This document shows positions 50,381 through 57,505 of a DNA stretch of 64,000 nt, in pieces; position 1 is the first letter of the stretch, and the number at the start of each line of letters is the position of its first letter. Source of the DNA: Streptomyces malaysiensis subsp. samsunensis (GTDB taxonomy: Bacteria; Actinomycetota; Actinomycetes; Streptomycetales; Streptomycetaceae); the NCBI RefSeq assembly GCF_024519315.1, contig NZ_JANIIC010000049.1, forward strand, positions 29,391 through 93,390, in the 5' to 3' direction. The position numbers and the translations under genes were made by a program. Under the pieces are notes generated by a model, which saw only the letters and a list, made by a program, of their open reading frames with translations, was not told the origin of the DNA and ran no database searches.

Positions 50381-52855
50381 TCAGCGGCGGATGCGCTCCA
50401 TGCGCGGGTCGAAGAGCGGCTCGGCGGCGACGGTCGCGGGGACCTTCTCGCCGAAGTACTCGATGTGGACGGCGGTGCCGGGCACGGCGGTCGCTGCGGG
50501 CAGCCAGGCGTAGGCGACGGTCCGGCCGATGGTGTAGCCGTAGGACGCGCTGGTCACATAGCCGACCGCGACGCCGTCGGCGTACACCGGCTCCTTGCCC
50601 ATGACGACCGCGGCCGGGTCGTCCAGGGTGAGACAGGTCAGTCTGCGCGCCGCCGTCTCCTCGGAGCGGCCATCGAGCGCCGCACGCCCGATGAAGTCGC
50701 CCTTGTTCATCCTGACGGCGAAGCCGACCCCGGCCTCGTAGGGGTCGTGCTCGGTGGTCATGTCATGGCCCCAGGCGCGATAGCCCTTCTCCAGCCGCAG
50801 GCTGTTGAAGGCCGAGCGCCCGGCGGCGATCACCCCGTGGCGCTGCCCCGCCTCCCACAGGGTGTCCCACAGCCGCAGGCCCATGTCGGCGGTGGTGTAC
50901 AGCTCCCAGCCCAGTTCGCCGACGTAGGACAGCCGCATCGCGGTCACCGGGACATGGCCGATATAGGTCTGCCTGGCCTTGAAGTAGCCGAACGCCTCGT
51001 GTGAGAAGTCGTCGCGGGTCAGCGGCTGGACCAGCTCCCGGGCGAGCGGGCCCCAGACGCCGATACAGCAGGTGCCCGGCGTGATGTCCTCGATGTGGAC
51101 TGCCCCGGTCTTCGACCGGGAGGTGCTCCCCTCGTGCGCGTGGCGCAGCAGCCAGTCCAGGTCGAGTCCGCCGTTGGCGCCCACCTGGAAGCGGTCCTCC
51201 GACAGCCGGGCGACGGTGAGATCGCTGCGGATCCCCCCGGCCTCGTCCAGCAGCAGGGTGTAGGTGACCGCGCCGGGCTTCTTGGCCAGCTGATTGGTGG
51301 TCATGCGCTGGAGGAAGTCCAGCGCTCCGGGCCCGCTCACCGACAGCCGCTTGAGCGGGGTCATGTCGTACAGCGCGACCCGCTCCCGGGTGGCCCTGGC
51401 CTCGGCGGCGGCGATCGGCGACCAGTAGCGGGCCGACCAGGCGTCGCGCGGGGGCAGGTCGACGGACTCGGCGAGCGGGGCGTTCGCCTCGTACCAGTGC
51501 GGCCGCTCCCAGCCCGCGGCCTCCAGGAAGTATCCGCCCAGCTCCCGCTGCCGGATGTGGAAGGGGCTGACCCGCAGCGGCCGGGGCTGCTCCACCGGCT
51601 GGAGCGGATGGATGACGTCGTAGACCTCGACGAAGTTCTGCTTCCCGCGCTCGGCGATGTAGGCGGGGGAGCGCTGGGCGTCCTCGAAGCGGTACAGATC
51701 GCATTCATGGACGTCCATGCCCGGCCGCCCGTCCGTCATCCACTCGGCCACGGCCCGGGCGACGCCCGCGGAGTGGGTCACCCACACCGCCTCGGCCAGC
51801 CAGAAGCCGCGCACCTCGCGGGATTCGCCGATGACCGGCATACCGTCGGGGGTGAAGGAGAAGACCCCGTTGAAGCCCTCCTCGATCCGGCCGGCGCCGA
51901 GCGCGGGGAGCAGCTTGACGCTCTCCTCCCAGCTGGGGGCGAAGTCCTCGGCGGTGAACGGCAGCGAGGACGGCATCACCGGGGCGTCGTCGTACGCGGG
52001 AAGCCGGGCCGGGTCGACGGGCAGCGGGCGGTGGGCGTAGCTGCCGATGCCGATGCGGTCGGTGTGCTCGCGGTAATACAGATCACGGTCCTGGAAGCGC
52101 AGGATCGGTTTGCTCGCCTCCGTACGGGGGTCGTTCACCCCCGCGAGCTCGGGCAGCGGCCCGGTCCTGGCGTACTGGTGGGCCAGCGGCTGCAAGGGGA
52201 CGGGAACCCCCGCCATCGCGCCGATCAGCGGGCCCCAGAACCCGGCGGCGGAGACCACGATGTCGGCGGGGAAGGTGCCCCGGTCGGTGACCACCGCGGT
52301 GACCCGGCCGCCCTCCCGCTCGATGGCGGTGACGGTGTGCCGGTCCAGGAAGCGGGCGCCGTGCGCGGTGGCCCGCTCCATCTGGGCGCGGGAGGCGAGC
52401 AGCGCGCGGGCCAGCCCGTCGTCCGGGGTGTGGAAGCCGCCGACGATCCGGTCCGGGTCCAGCATCGGCCACATCTCGGCGCACCGGGCCGGGCCGAGCA
52501 GCTCGCCCCGTACGCCCCAGGAGGCCGCGAGCCCGGCCTTGCGGTGCAGATCGGCCCAGCGCTCCTCGCTGGTGGCGATCTCCAGACCACCCACCGGGTT
52601 GAAGCAGGACAGCCCGTCGACCTCGAGCGAGGAGAACTTCTCCACGGTGTACTGGGCGAAGTCGGTCAGGGTCTTGGAGGGGCTGGTCCGGAAGACCAGG
52701 CCGGGGGCGTGCGACGTCGAACCGCCGGGAGCGAGCAGCGGGCCCTGCTCCAGGACGGTGACGTCCCGCCAGCCGCGGGCGGTCAGCTCGTCGGCGAGCG
52801 AGCAGCCGACGATCCCGGCGCCGACGATCACGACTCGGCAGGCCGACGCACTCAC
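50381..52855 (-). CDS. FAD-GcvT oxidoreductase (dimethylglycine/sarcosine dehydrogenase-like)
   Basis: 824-aa two-part flavoprotein. The N-terminal DAO-type FAD domain has VVIVGAGIVGCSLADEL at 8-24, and HTPDDGLARALLASRAQMER in the substrate half. A FAO_M-like linker (RVSPFHIRQRELGGYFLEAAGWERP... region) leads to a C-terminal GcvT/aminomethyltransferase-like domain from about 450 (LYDMTPLKRLSVSGPGALDF, LSYVGELGWELYTTADMGL, SAFNSLRLEKGYRAWGHDMT). This architecture oxidises dimethylglycine or sarcosine and passes the C1 unit to tetrahydrofolate. GTG 52855 overlaps the mscR stop (GTGA). It would act directly after the Rieske demethylase. Confidence 0.87.
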   Translation of the reverse strand: MSASACRVVIVGAGIVGCSLADELTARGWRDVTVLEQGPLLAPGGSTSHAPGLVFRTSPSKTLTDFAQYTVEKFSSLEVDGLSCFNPVGGLEIATSEERWADLHRKAGLAASWGVRGELLGPARCAEMWPMLDPDRIVGGFHTPDDGLARALLASRAQMERATAHGARFLDRHTVTAIEREGGRVTAVVTDRGTFPADIVVSAAGFWGPLIGAMAGVPVPLQPLAHQYARTGPLPELAGVNDPRTEASKPILRFQDRDLYYREHTDRIGIGSYAHRPLPVDPARLPAYDDAPVMPSSLPFTAEDFAPSWEESVKLLPALGAGRIEEGFNGVFSFTPDGMPVIGESREVRGFWLAEAVWVTHSAGVARAVAEWMTDGRPGMDVHECDLYRFEDAQRSPAYIAERGKQNFVEVYDVIHPLQPVEQPRPLRVSPFHIRQRELGGYFLEAAGWERPHWYEANAPLAESVDLPPRDAWSARYWSPIAAAEARATRERVALYDMTPLKRLSVSGPGALDFLQRMTTNQLAKKPGAVTYTLLLDEAGGIRSDLTVARLSEDRFQVGANGGLDLDWLLRHAHEGSTSRSKTGAVHIEDITPGTCCIGVWGPLARELVQPLTRDDFSHEAFGYFKARQTYIGHVPVTAMRLSYVGELGWELYTTADMGLRLWDTLWEAGQRHGVIAAGRSAFNSLRLEKGYRAWGHDMTTEHDPYEAGVGFAVRMNKGDFIGRAALDGRSEETAARRLTCLTLDDPAAVVMGKEPVYADGVAVGYVTSASYGYTIGRTVAYAWLPAATAVPGTAVHIEYFGEKVPATVAAEPLFDPRMERIRR

Positions 52856-53937
52856 AGGACCACCACCGATCGCAGCACCTCGCCGCGCTGCATCTTGGCG
52901 AACGCGGTCTCGACCTCGTCCAGCGTGATCGTCTCGCTGACGAACGCCTCCAGATCCAGCTTGCGGCTGAGGTGGAGGTCGACCAGGACCGGGAAGTCAC
53001 GGCTGGGCAGGCAGTCGCCGTACCAGGACGACTTGAGCGCACCGCCCCGCGAGAACAGATCGATCAGCGGCAGATCGATGCGCATCTCCGGATCCGGCAC
53101 CCCGACCTGCACCAGCACCCCGGCCAGGTCGCGCATGTAGAAGCCCTGGGTGTAGGTCTCGGGGCGGCCCACCGCGTCGATGACCACATTCGCGCCGAAG
53201 CCGCCGGTCAGCTCGCGGACCGCCTCGACCGGGTCGGTGCCGCGGGAGTTGACGGTGTCGGTGGCGCCGAAGCGGGTCGCCGCGTCCAGCTTGGCGTCGT
53301 CGATGTCCACGGCGATCACCCGGCGCGCCCCGGACAGCGCGGCCCCGGCGATCGCGGCGTTGCCGACCCCGCCGCAGCCGATGACCGCGACCGTATCGCC
53401 CTTGGACACCCCTCCGGTGTGCACGGCCGCGCCGTAGCCGGCCATCACCCCGCAGCCGATCAGCCCCGCCGCCTCGGGGCGCGCCGAGGGGTCGATCTTC
53501 ACCGCCTGCCCCGCCGCGACCAGCGTCTTCTCGGCGAACGCCCCGATGCCCAGGGCCGGGCTGAGCGGGGTGCCGTCGGTCAGGGTCATCGGCTGGGCGG
53601 CATTGCGGCTGTCGAAGCAGTACCACGGGCGGCCCCGGCGGCAGGAGCGGCAGCCGCCGCACGGCGCCCGCCAGGCCAGGACCACATAGTCACCGGGTGC
53701 GAGTCCGGTGACGCCGGAGCCCACGGCCTCGACCATGCCGGCCGCCTCATGCCCGAGCAGATACGGAAATTGGTCACCGATCGCGCCGTCCCGGTAGTGC
53801 AGGTCGGTGTGGCACACCCCGCACGCCTGGACTCCCACCAGCACCTCACCGGCGCCGGGTTCGGGCACGAGAACGGGCAGCACCTCCACGGGGGCGCCCT
53901 TTTTGACCGCGACGACGGCGCGGGCTTCTTGCGGCAT
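52852..53937 (-). CDS. mscR: S-(hydroxymethyl)mycothiol dehydrogenase
   Basis: 361-aa zinc-dependent medium-chain dehydrogenase that oxidises the formaldehyde-mycothiol adduct to S-formylmycothiol with NAD. Catalytic zinc ligands include Cys42 and His63 (GHEAAG); structural zinc Cys93, Cys96, Cys99 and Cys107 are present. NAD site VIGCGGVGNAAIAGAALSGA. The sequence closely follows MscR as I recall it (SSWYGDCLPSRDFP, GEVLRSVVVL). Start ATG 53937 with GAGGAG upstream. It leads the operon of demethylating enzymes, the expected place for formaldehyde disposal, and has a promoter with a probable IclR operator. Confidence 0.9.
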   Translation of the reverse strand: MPQEARAVVAVKKGAPVEVLPVLVPEPGAGEVLVGVQACGVCHTDLHYRDGAIGDQFPYLLGHEAAGMVEAVGSGVTGLAPGDYVVLAWRAPCGGCRSCRRGRPWYCFDSRNAAQPMTLTDGTPLSPALGIGAFAEKTLVAAGQAVKIDPSARPEAAGLIGCGVMAGYGAAVHTGGVSKGDTVAVIGCGGVGNAAIAGAALSGARRVIAVDIDDAKLDAATRFGATDTVNSRGTDPVEAVRELTGGFGANVVIDAVGRPETYTQGFYMRDLAGVLVQVGVPDPEMRIDLPLIDLFSRGGALKSSWYGDCLPSRDFPVLVDLHLSRKLDLEAFVSETITLDEVETAFAKMQRGEVLRSVVVL

Positions 53938-54049
53938 GGCTCACTCCTCTGTTCTCCTGCGATCGCAGGGACCGGTGCGCGGGAGCCGGCATGACTGCCT
54001 CGAAGGAGGGCGAGGCCGAGGCCGGTCAACGGCCGTCGGTTACCCCCCA

Positions 54050-54079
54050 GTTGCGTATAGCGCGACGTGTTGCGCGATG
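54050..54079. promoter_or_regulatory. IclR-type operator at the mscR transcription start
   Basis: GTTGCGTATAGCGC (54050-54063) and TGTTGCGCGATG (54068-54079) lie just downstream of the mscR -10 box. The first matches GTTGCGCATCGCGC at 55146 in 12 of 14 positions. Confidence 0.5.
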
Positions 54080-54085
54080 GGGAAC

Positions 54086-54115
54086 ATCCTGAAAGTCGCC
54101 GCCCCATGCGGTCAA
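54086..54115 (-). promoter_or_regulatory. mscR operon promoter
   Basis: Minus strand: -35 TTGACC (54115-54110), 18-bp spacer, -10 CAGGAT (54091-54086), close to the principal sigma consensus. The predicted start is near 54079, inside the operator-like repeats, leaving a leader of about 140 nt. Confidence 0.55.
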
Positions 54116-54202
54116 GAGGTGCGCGTAAACCGCCTGTAAACCAGCGCTGACGCGGGATTTCGCGTAGCCCGCACACCCCTCGGAGCGGCTGGCCGCGGAC
54201 AC

Positions 54203-54236
54203 GACGAGGGGGCCGGAGTCATCCGGCCCCCTCGTC
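54203..54236 (-). terminator. Terminator of the IclR gene
   Basis: Perfect 14-bp stem GACGAGGGGGCCGG/CCGGCCCCCTCGTC around AGTCAT, 26 bp beyond the iclR-type stop on the minus strand. Confidence 0.88.
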
Positions 54237-54262
54237 GGGTGGGTGATGTGGTGAGGTGGTGG

Positions 54263-55060
54263 TCAGCCGGGGAAGCCCATCCGGCGGGACAGCTCCTCGG
54301 CGGTCTTCACGGCGTATTCGGCCAGGTCGGGCAGTCGGCTCTGGGCCATCCGGTACGCCGGTCCCGAGACGCCGATCGCCCCGATGACCGCGCCGTCATG
54401 GCCGCGCACCGGCGATGCCACCGCGTTCAGCCCGATCTCCAGCTCCTCGCAGGAGTAGGCGAAACCGCGCTCGGCCGCCGTCTCCAGCTGCTGCCGCAGC
54501 TCGGCGGAGGTGGTGATGGTGTGCTCGGTGAACCGCGGCAGCTTCCGTGTCACCAGTCGCTCCCGGCGTTCGCCCGACAGATGTGCGAGCAGCACCTTGC
54601 CGCTCGCGGTGGCGTGCAGCGCGGTGCGCCGCCCCAGCCAGTTGAAGGCGGTCACCGCCGCGGCGCCGCGCGCCTGCATGATGTTGACCGCCGCGTCCGC
54701 GTCCAGTACGGCGATATTGGCCGTTTCACCGGTCTCGTCGGCCAGCGCCCGGCAGACCGGGGCGCCCTCCTGCGAGATGTCCAGGCGGATGGCGGCGGCG
54801 CCCGCGAGTCTGAGCACCCCGGCGCCCAGGTAGTACTTCCCCCGGTCCCGTTCCTGCCCGACCAGTCCGCGGTTCTCCAGTACGCCGAGCAGCCGGAAGG
54901 CGGTCGACTTGTGGACCCCCAGTTCGTCGGCGATCTCGGTCACTCCGGCCTCGCCGAGCCTGGCAAGGATCTCCAGGACGCTGACCGCTCTGTCCACCGA
55001 CTGCACCGCCCCGGCGGCCCCCCGCTTCTCCTCGGCCCGTTCCTCGGTCGTGTTCGTCAT
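54263..55060 (-). CDS. IclR-family regulator
   Basis: 265-aa IclR regulator. The winged helix is at about 18-80 (SVDRAVSVLEILARLGEAGV, LGVHKSTAFRLLGVLENRGL). The effector domain follows, with ALHATASGKVLLAHLS and YSCEELEIGLNAVASPVRG as conserved patches. Start ATG 55060. It is divergent from the ferredoxin gene and ends at its own hairpin; the next operon on the same strand (mscR onwards) has a separate promoter. Similar 14-mers in both promoters make it the likely regulator of the whole locus. Effector unknown; a betaine-related compound is the natural guess. Confidence 0.88.
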   Translation of the reverse strand: MTNTTEERAEEKRGAAGAVQSVDRAVSVLEILARLGEAGVTEIADELGVHKSTAFRLLGVLENRGLVGQERDRGKYYLGAGVLRLAGAAAIRLDISQEGAPVCRALADETGETANIAVLDADAAVNIMQARGAAAVTAFNWLGRRTALHATASGKVLLAHLSGERRERLVTRKLPRFTEHTITTSAELRQQLETAAERGFAYSCEELEIGLNAVASPVRGHDGAVIGAIGVSGPAYRMAQSRLPDLAEYAVKTAEELSRRMGFPG

Positions 55061-55116
55061 GGTTCTGATCTCACCATCCGGCGGCTCTGAGTGGGCCCCC
55101 TCGGGCCGGGGAACTC

Positions 55117-55145
55117 TTGACGGCTGCCTTCCCGATCTGGATTCT
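55117..55145 (+). promoter_or_regulatory. Ferredoxin/reductase operon promoter
   Basis: -35 TTGACG (55117-55122), 17-bp spacer, -10 GATTCT (55140-55145). The -10 is weak but placed exactly. The operator-like 14-mer follows immediately. Confidence 0.45.
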
Positions 55146-55159
55146 GTTGCGCATCGCGC
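55146..55159. promoter_or_regulatory. IclR-type operator in the divergent promoter
   Basis: GTTGCGCATCGCGC begins directly after the ferredoxin -10 box and is 12/14 identical to the mscR site at 54050-54063. It also lies in the iclR upstream region, so autoregulation is possible. Confidence 0.5.
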
Positions 55160-55211
55160 TTTTCAGTGCACTATCCACAACGCATGATACCGATCAACGT
55201 GAGGGGGGCCA

Positions 55212-55574
55212 ATGATTCCCGTCTGCCGTATCGAGGACCTGCCGGAGGGTGAGTCGGTGCGTGTCGAGGCCGGCGACGCCACCGCGGCGATCGCGGTGTT
55301 CCACACCGACGGAGCGTTCTACGCCATCGACGACATGTGCAGCCACCAGGACGCCTCCCTCTCCGAAGGGTGGCTGGAAGGCTGCTACGTGGAATGCCCG
55401 CTGCATGCCGCGCTGTTCGACCTGCGTTCCGGCGAGCCCACCTGTCTGCCCGCCCGTAAGCCCGTACGGACCCACGCAGTCACGGTCGTGGACGGAATAC
55501 TGTATGTCCACCCCATGGTGCGCTCCGTTCCCGGCGAGCCCGTGCACGCGGCGCCGGAAGAAGCCGTCGCATGA
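55212..55574 (+). CDS. Rieske ferredoxin
   Basis: 120-aa Rieske-type [2Fe-2S] ferredoxin. Ligands Cys43, His45 (CSH), Cys62 and His65 (CPLH) are visible, with the usual FYAIDDMCSHQDASLSEG lead-in. It would pass electrons from the adjacent FAD reductase to the Rieske oxygenase at 49041-50198. Start ATG 55212 after GTGAGGGGGGCCA. Its stop overlaps the reductase ATG (ATGA). Confidence 0.93.
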   Translation: MIPVCRIEDLPEGESVRVEAGDATAAIAVFHTDGAFYAIDDMCSHQDASLSEGWLEGCYVECPLHAALFDLRSGEPTCLPARKPVRTHAVTVVDGILYVHPMVRSVPGEPVHAAPEEAVA

Positions 55575-56773
55575 CGGCGATCGCGACGGTCACGGTGGTC
55601 GGGGCCTCGCTCGCGGGTCTGCACGCGGCGCGGGGCCTGCGCGCCCGGGGATACGACGGACGGCTGGTCGTCGTCGGCGAGGAGTACCACCGTCCCTACG
55701 ACCGCCCGCCGCTGTCCAAGGAGTTTCTGACCGGGGACGGCGATCCGGGCGAGGGGCTGGGCACCCTCGCCCTGACCGACCCGGAGGAGGAGGCCGAACT
55801 GGACGCCGAATGGCTGCTCGGCGTCCGGGCCGAGGCGCTGGACACCGCCGCCGGGGAGATCCGGCTCAGCGGTGGCCGCACCCTGCGTACCGACGGCGTC
55901 GTCATCGCCACCGGCGCCACCCCCAGAACGCTGCCCCTTTCCCATCCGGCCGGGGTGCACACCCTGCGCACCCTCGACGACGCGACCCGGCTCCGCGCCG
56001 CGCTGCGCGCGGGCGCCGAGCGGGTGGTGGTGATCGGCGCCGGCTTCATCGGCGCCGAAGTGGCCTCCTCCTGCGCCGCCCTCGGACTCGACGTCACCGT
56101 GGTGGAGGCCGCGCCGCTGCCGCTGGCGCCCCAACTGGGCGAGGAGATGGCCCGGGTGTGCGCCGGGCTGCACGCACGGGGCGGGGTCACGCTGCTGTGC
56201 GGCACCGGCGTCGCCGCTCTGCGCGGCGGCGGCCGGGTCACCGGAGTGGAGCTCGCCGACGGGCGGGTGCTGCCCGCCGATGTGATGGTCGTCGGCGTCG
56301 GGGTGCGCCCCGTCACCGGGTGGCTGGAAGGCTCCGGTCTGGCCCTGGACGACGGGGTGCGGTGCGACGAGGGCTGTGTCACCGCGCTGCCCAACGTCGT
56401 GGCCGTCGGGGACGTGGCCCGGCTGGCCCGGCCGGGCACCGCGCGCACCGTCCGGGCCGAGCACTGGACCAGCGGCATGCTCCAGGGCGCCGTGGCCGCC
56501 CGCAATCTGCTCGCCGGATCCACCGTCGAGCCCTTCGACGCGCTGCCCTACTTCTGGTCCGACCAGTACGGCGCGCGCATCCAGTACGCCGGGCGGCGCG
56601 AACCCGGGGACACGGTCCGGATCCTCGAGGGAGACCCCGCCGACGGCGGCGGCTTCCTCGCCGTCTACGAACGTGACGGGATTTCCACCGCCGCCCTCGG
56701 CGTGGACCGGCCCCGGCCCTTCATGCGGCTGCGCCGCGAGCTGGCCCGCGCTCCGCAGCCGGCGGGGAGGTGA
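55571..56773 (+). CDS. FAD-dependent ferredoxin reductase
   Basis: 400-aa NAD(P)H:ferredoxin reductase of the oxygenase-coupled type (BphA4-like). FAD site TVVGASLAGLHAARGLRARG at the N-terminus, RPPLSKEFL, NAD site VVVIGAGFIGAEVASSCAAL at about 154-173, VVAVGDVARL and the C-terminal PYFWSDQYGARIQYAG. It completes the electron chain NAD(P)H-reductase-ferredoxin-Rieske oxygenase. ATG 55571 overlaps the ferredoxin stop. Its 3' end overlaps the convergent membrane-protein gene by 53 bp. Confidence 0.92.
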   Translation: MTAIATVTVVGASLAGLHAARGLRARGYDGRLVVVGEEYHRPYDRPPLSKEFLTGDGDPGEGLGTLALTDPEEEAELDAEWLLGVRAEALDTAAGEIRLSGGRTLRTDGVVIATGATPRTLPLSHPAGVHTLRTLDDATRLRAALRAGAERVVVIGAGFIGAEVASSCAALGLDVTVVEAAPLPLAPQLGEEMARVCAGLHARGGVTLLCGTGVAALRGGGRVTGVELADGRVLPADVMVVGVGVRPVTGWLEGSGLALDDGVRCDEGCVTALPNVVAVGDVARLARPGTARTVRAEHWTSGMLQGAVAARNLLAGSTVEPFDALPYFWSDQYGARIQYAGRREPGDTVRILEGDPADGGGFLAVYERDGISTAALGVDRPRPFMRLRRELARAPQPAGR

Positions 56774-57140
56774 CCGGCTCCGCCTTACGGGCCCGGCGGC
56801 GCTGCCGACGCTGCTCGCGGGCCGTACTGCTGGGCCGGGACACCACCCCGTAGCGCTGGCGCCAGACCTGACGGGTCACCCAGACGTCCAGCACCCCCCA
56901 GGTCGCCACCACCGTGCTCGCCACCGTGACGAGCACGACGGGGAAGGCGGACCATGAGCCCGCCAGGGTGCACAGCAGGGCGACCATCACCTGAACCAGC
57001 GTCAGCGCGATTATGATCACCGCGCGCACCGCCGATGTGCGGACGGGATCGGGCAGCCGCCGCCTGCGCGCCGGCTCCTCGGTCCACAGCGGCCGGACCC
57101 CGTGCGCCGGGATGTCGCGATCCTTGTCCATCGCGTCCAT
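56721..57140 (-). CDS. Small two-TM membrane protein, unknown function
   Basis: 139-aa protein with two hydrophobic spans (about 41-60, AVRAVIIIALTLVQVMVALL, and 66-84, SAFPVVLVTVASTVVATWG) and a basic Arg-rich C-terminus (REQRRQRRRARKAEP). Start ATG 57140 is preferred because GGTGGGAG lies seven bases upstream; ATG 57161 is in frame but lacks a ribosome site. I do not recognise the family. It is divergent from the conservon kinase gene. Confidence 0.65.
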   Translation of the reverse strand: MDAMDKDRDIPAHGVRPLWTEEPARRRRLPDPVRTSAVRAVIIIALTLVQVMVALLCTLAGSWSAFPVVLVTVASTVVATWGVLDVWVTRQVWRQRYGVVSRPSSTAREQRRQRRRARKAEPVTSPPAAERGPARGAAA

Positions 57141-57341
57141 GACGCTCCCACCCCTTTCCATGGCTGCCCCGGTGCGGCCGAGTCAGATAGCGGGACTTGG
57201 GTCGTATGCCCCCCCAGTGTGCCCCTTTGGATCACGAATGGCACCGACCGGTGGTTCCCCTGGGGAGGGGAAAACAAGCCAAGCGCGGCCGAATGGCGGC
57301 ATGCGATGGCCGGTGGACGGATGCCGAGCGGCGGGGGGTAA

Positions 57342-57377
57342 GTCGGGGAATCACCCGACAACTCCTGATCACGGAGT
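57342..57377. promoter_or_regulatory. Two small hairpins upstream of the conservon
   Basis: GTCGGG/CCCGAC (57342-57359) and ACTCC/GGAGT around TGATCAC (57361-57377) stand side by side in the 365-bp gap before the kinase gene. They may be an operator region; no clear -35/-10 pair is seen. Confidence 0.3.
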
Positions 57378-57505
57378 GTAAGGGCTTCCCTGCATCAAGT
57401 GGACATGCCTTCGATATGTCCAACTGGCAGTAGTAGGCTCGCGCCGCTCGTTGTCGGAACTCGGAACACCGCCCCCGGAATTCGGGGTTTGACGTTAGGG
57501 AGGCC

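Noticed and set aside
55212..56773. Aromatic (phenylpropionate/biphenyl) dioxygenase electron chain
   Set aside because: The ferredoxin and reductase look like such components, but the only oxygenase nearby is the betaine-type Rieske protein and there is no beta subunit or ring-cleavage gene.
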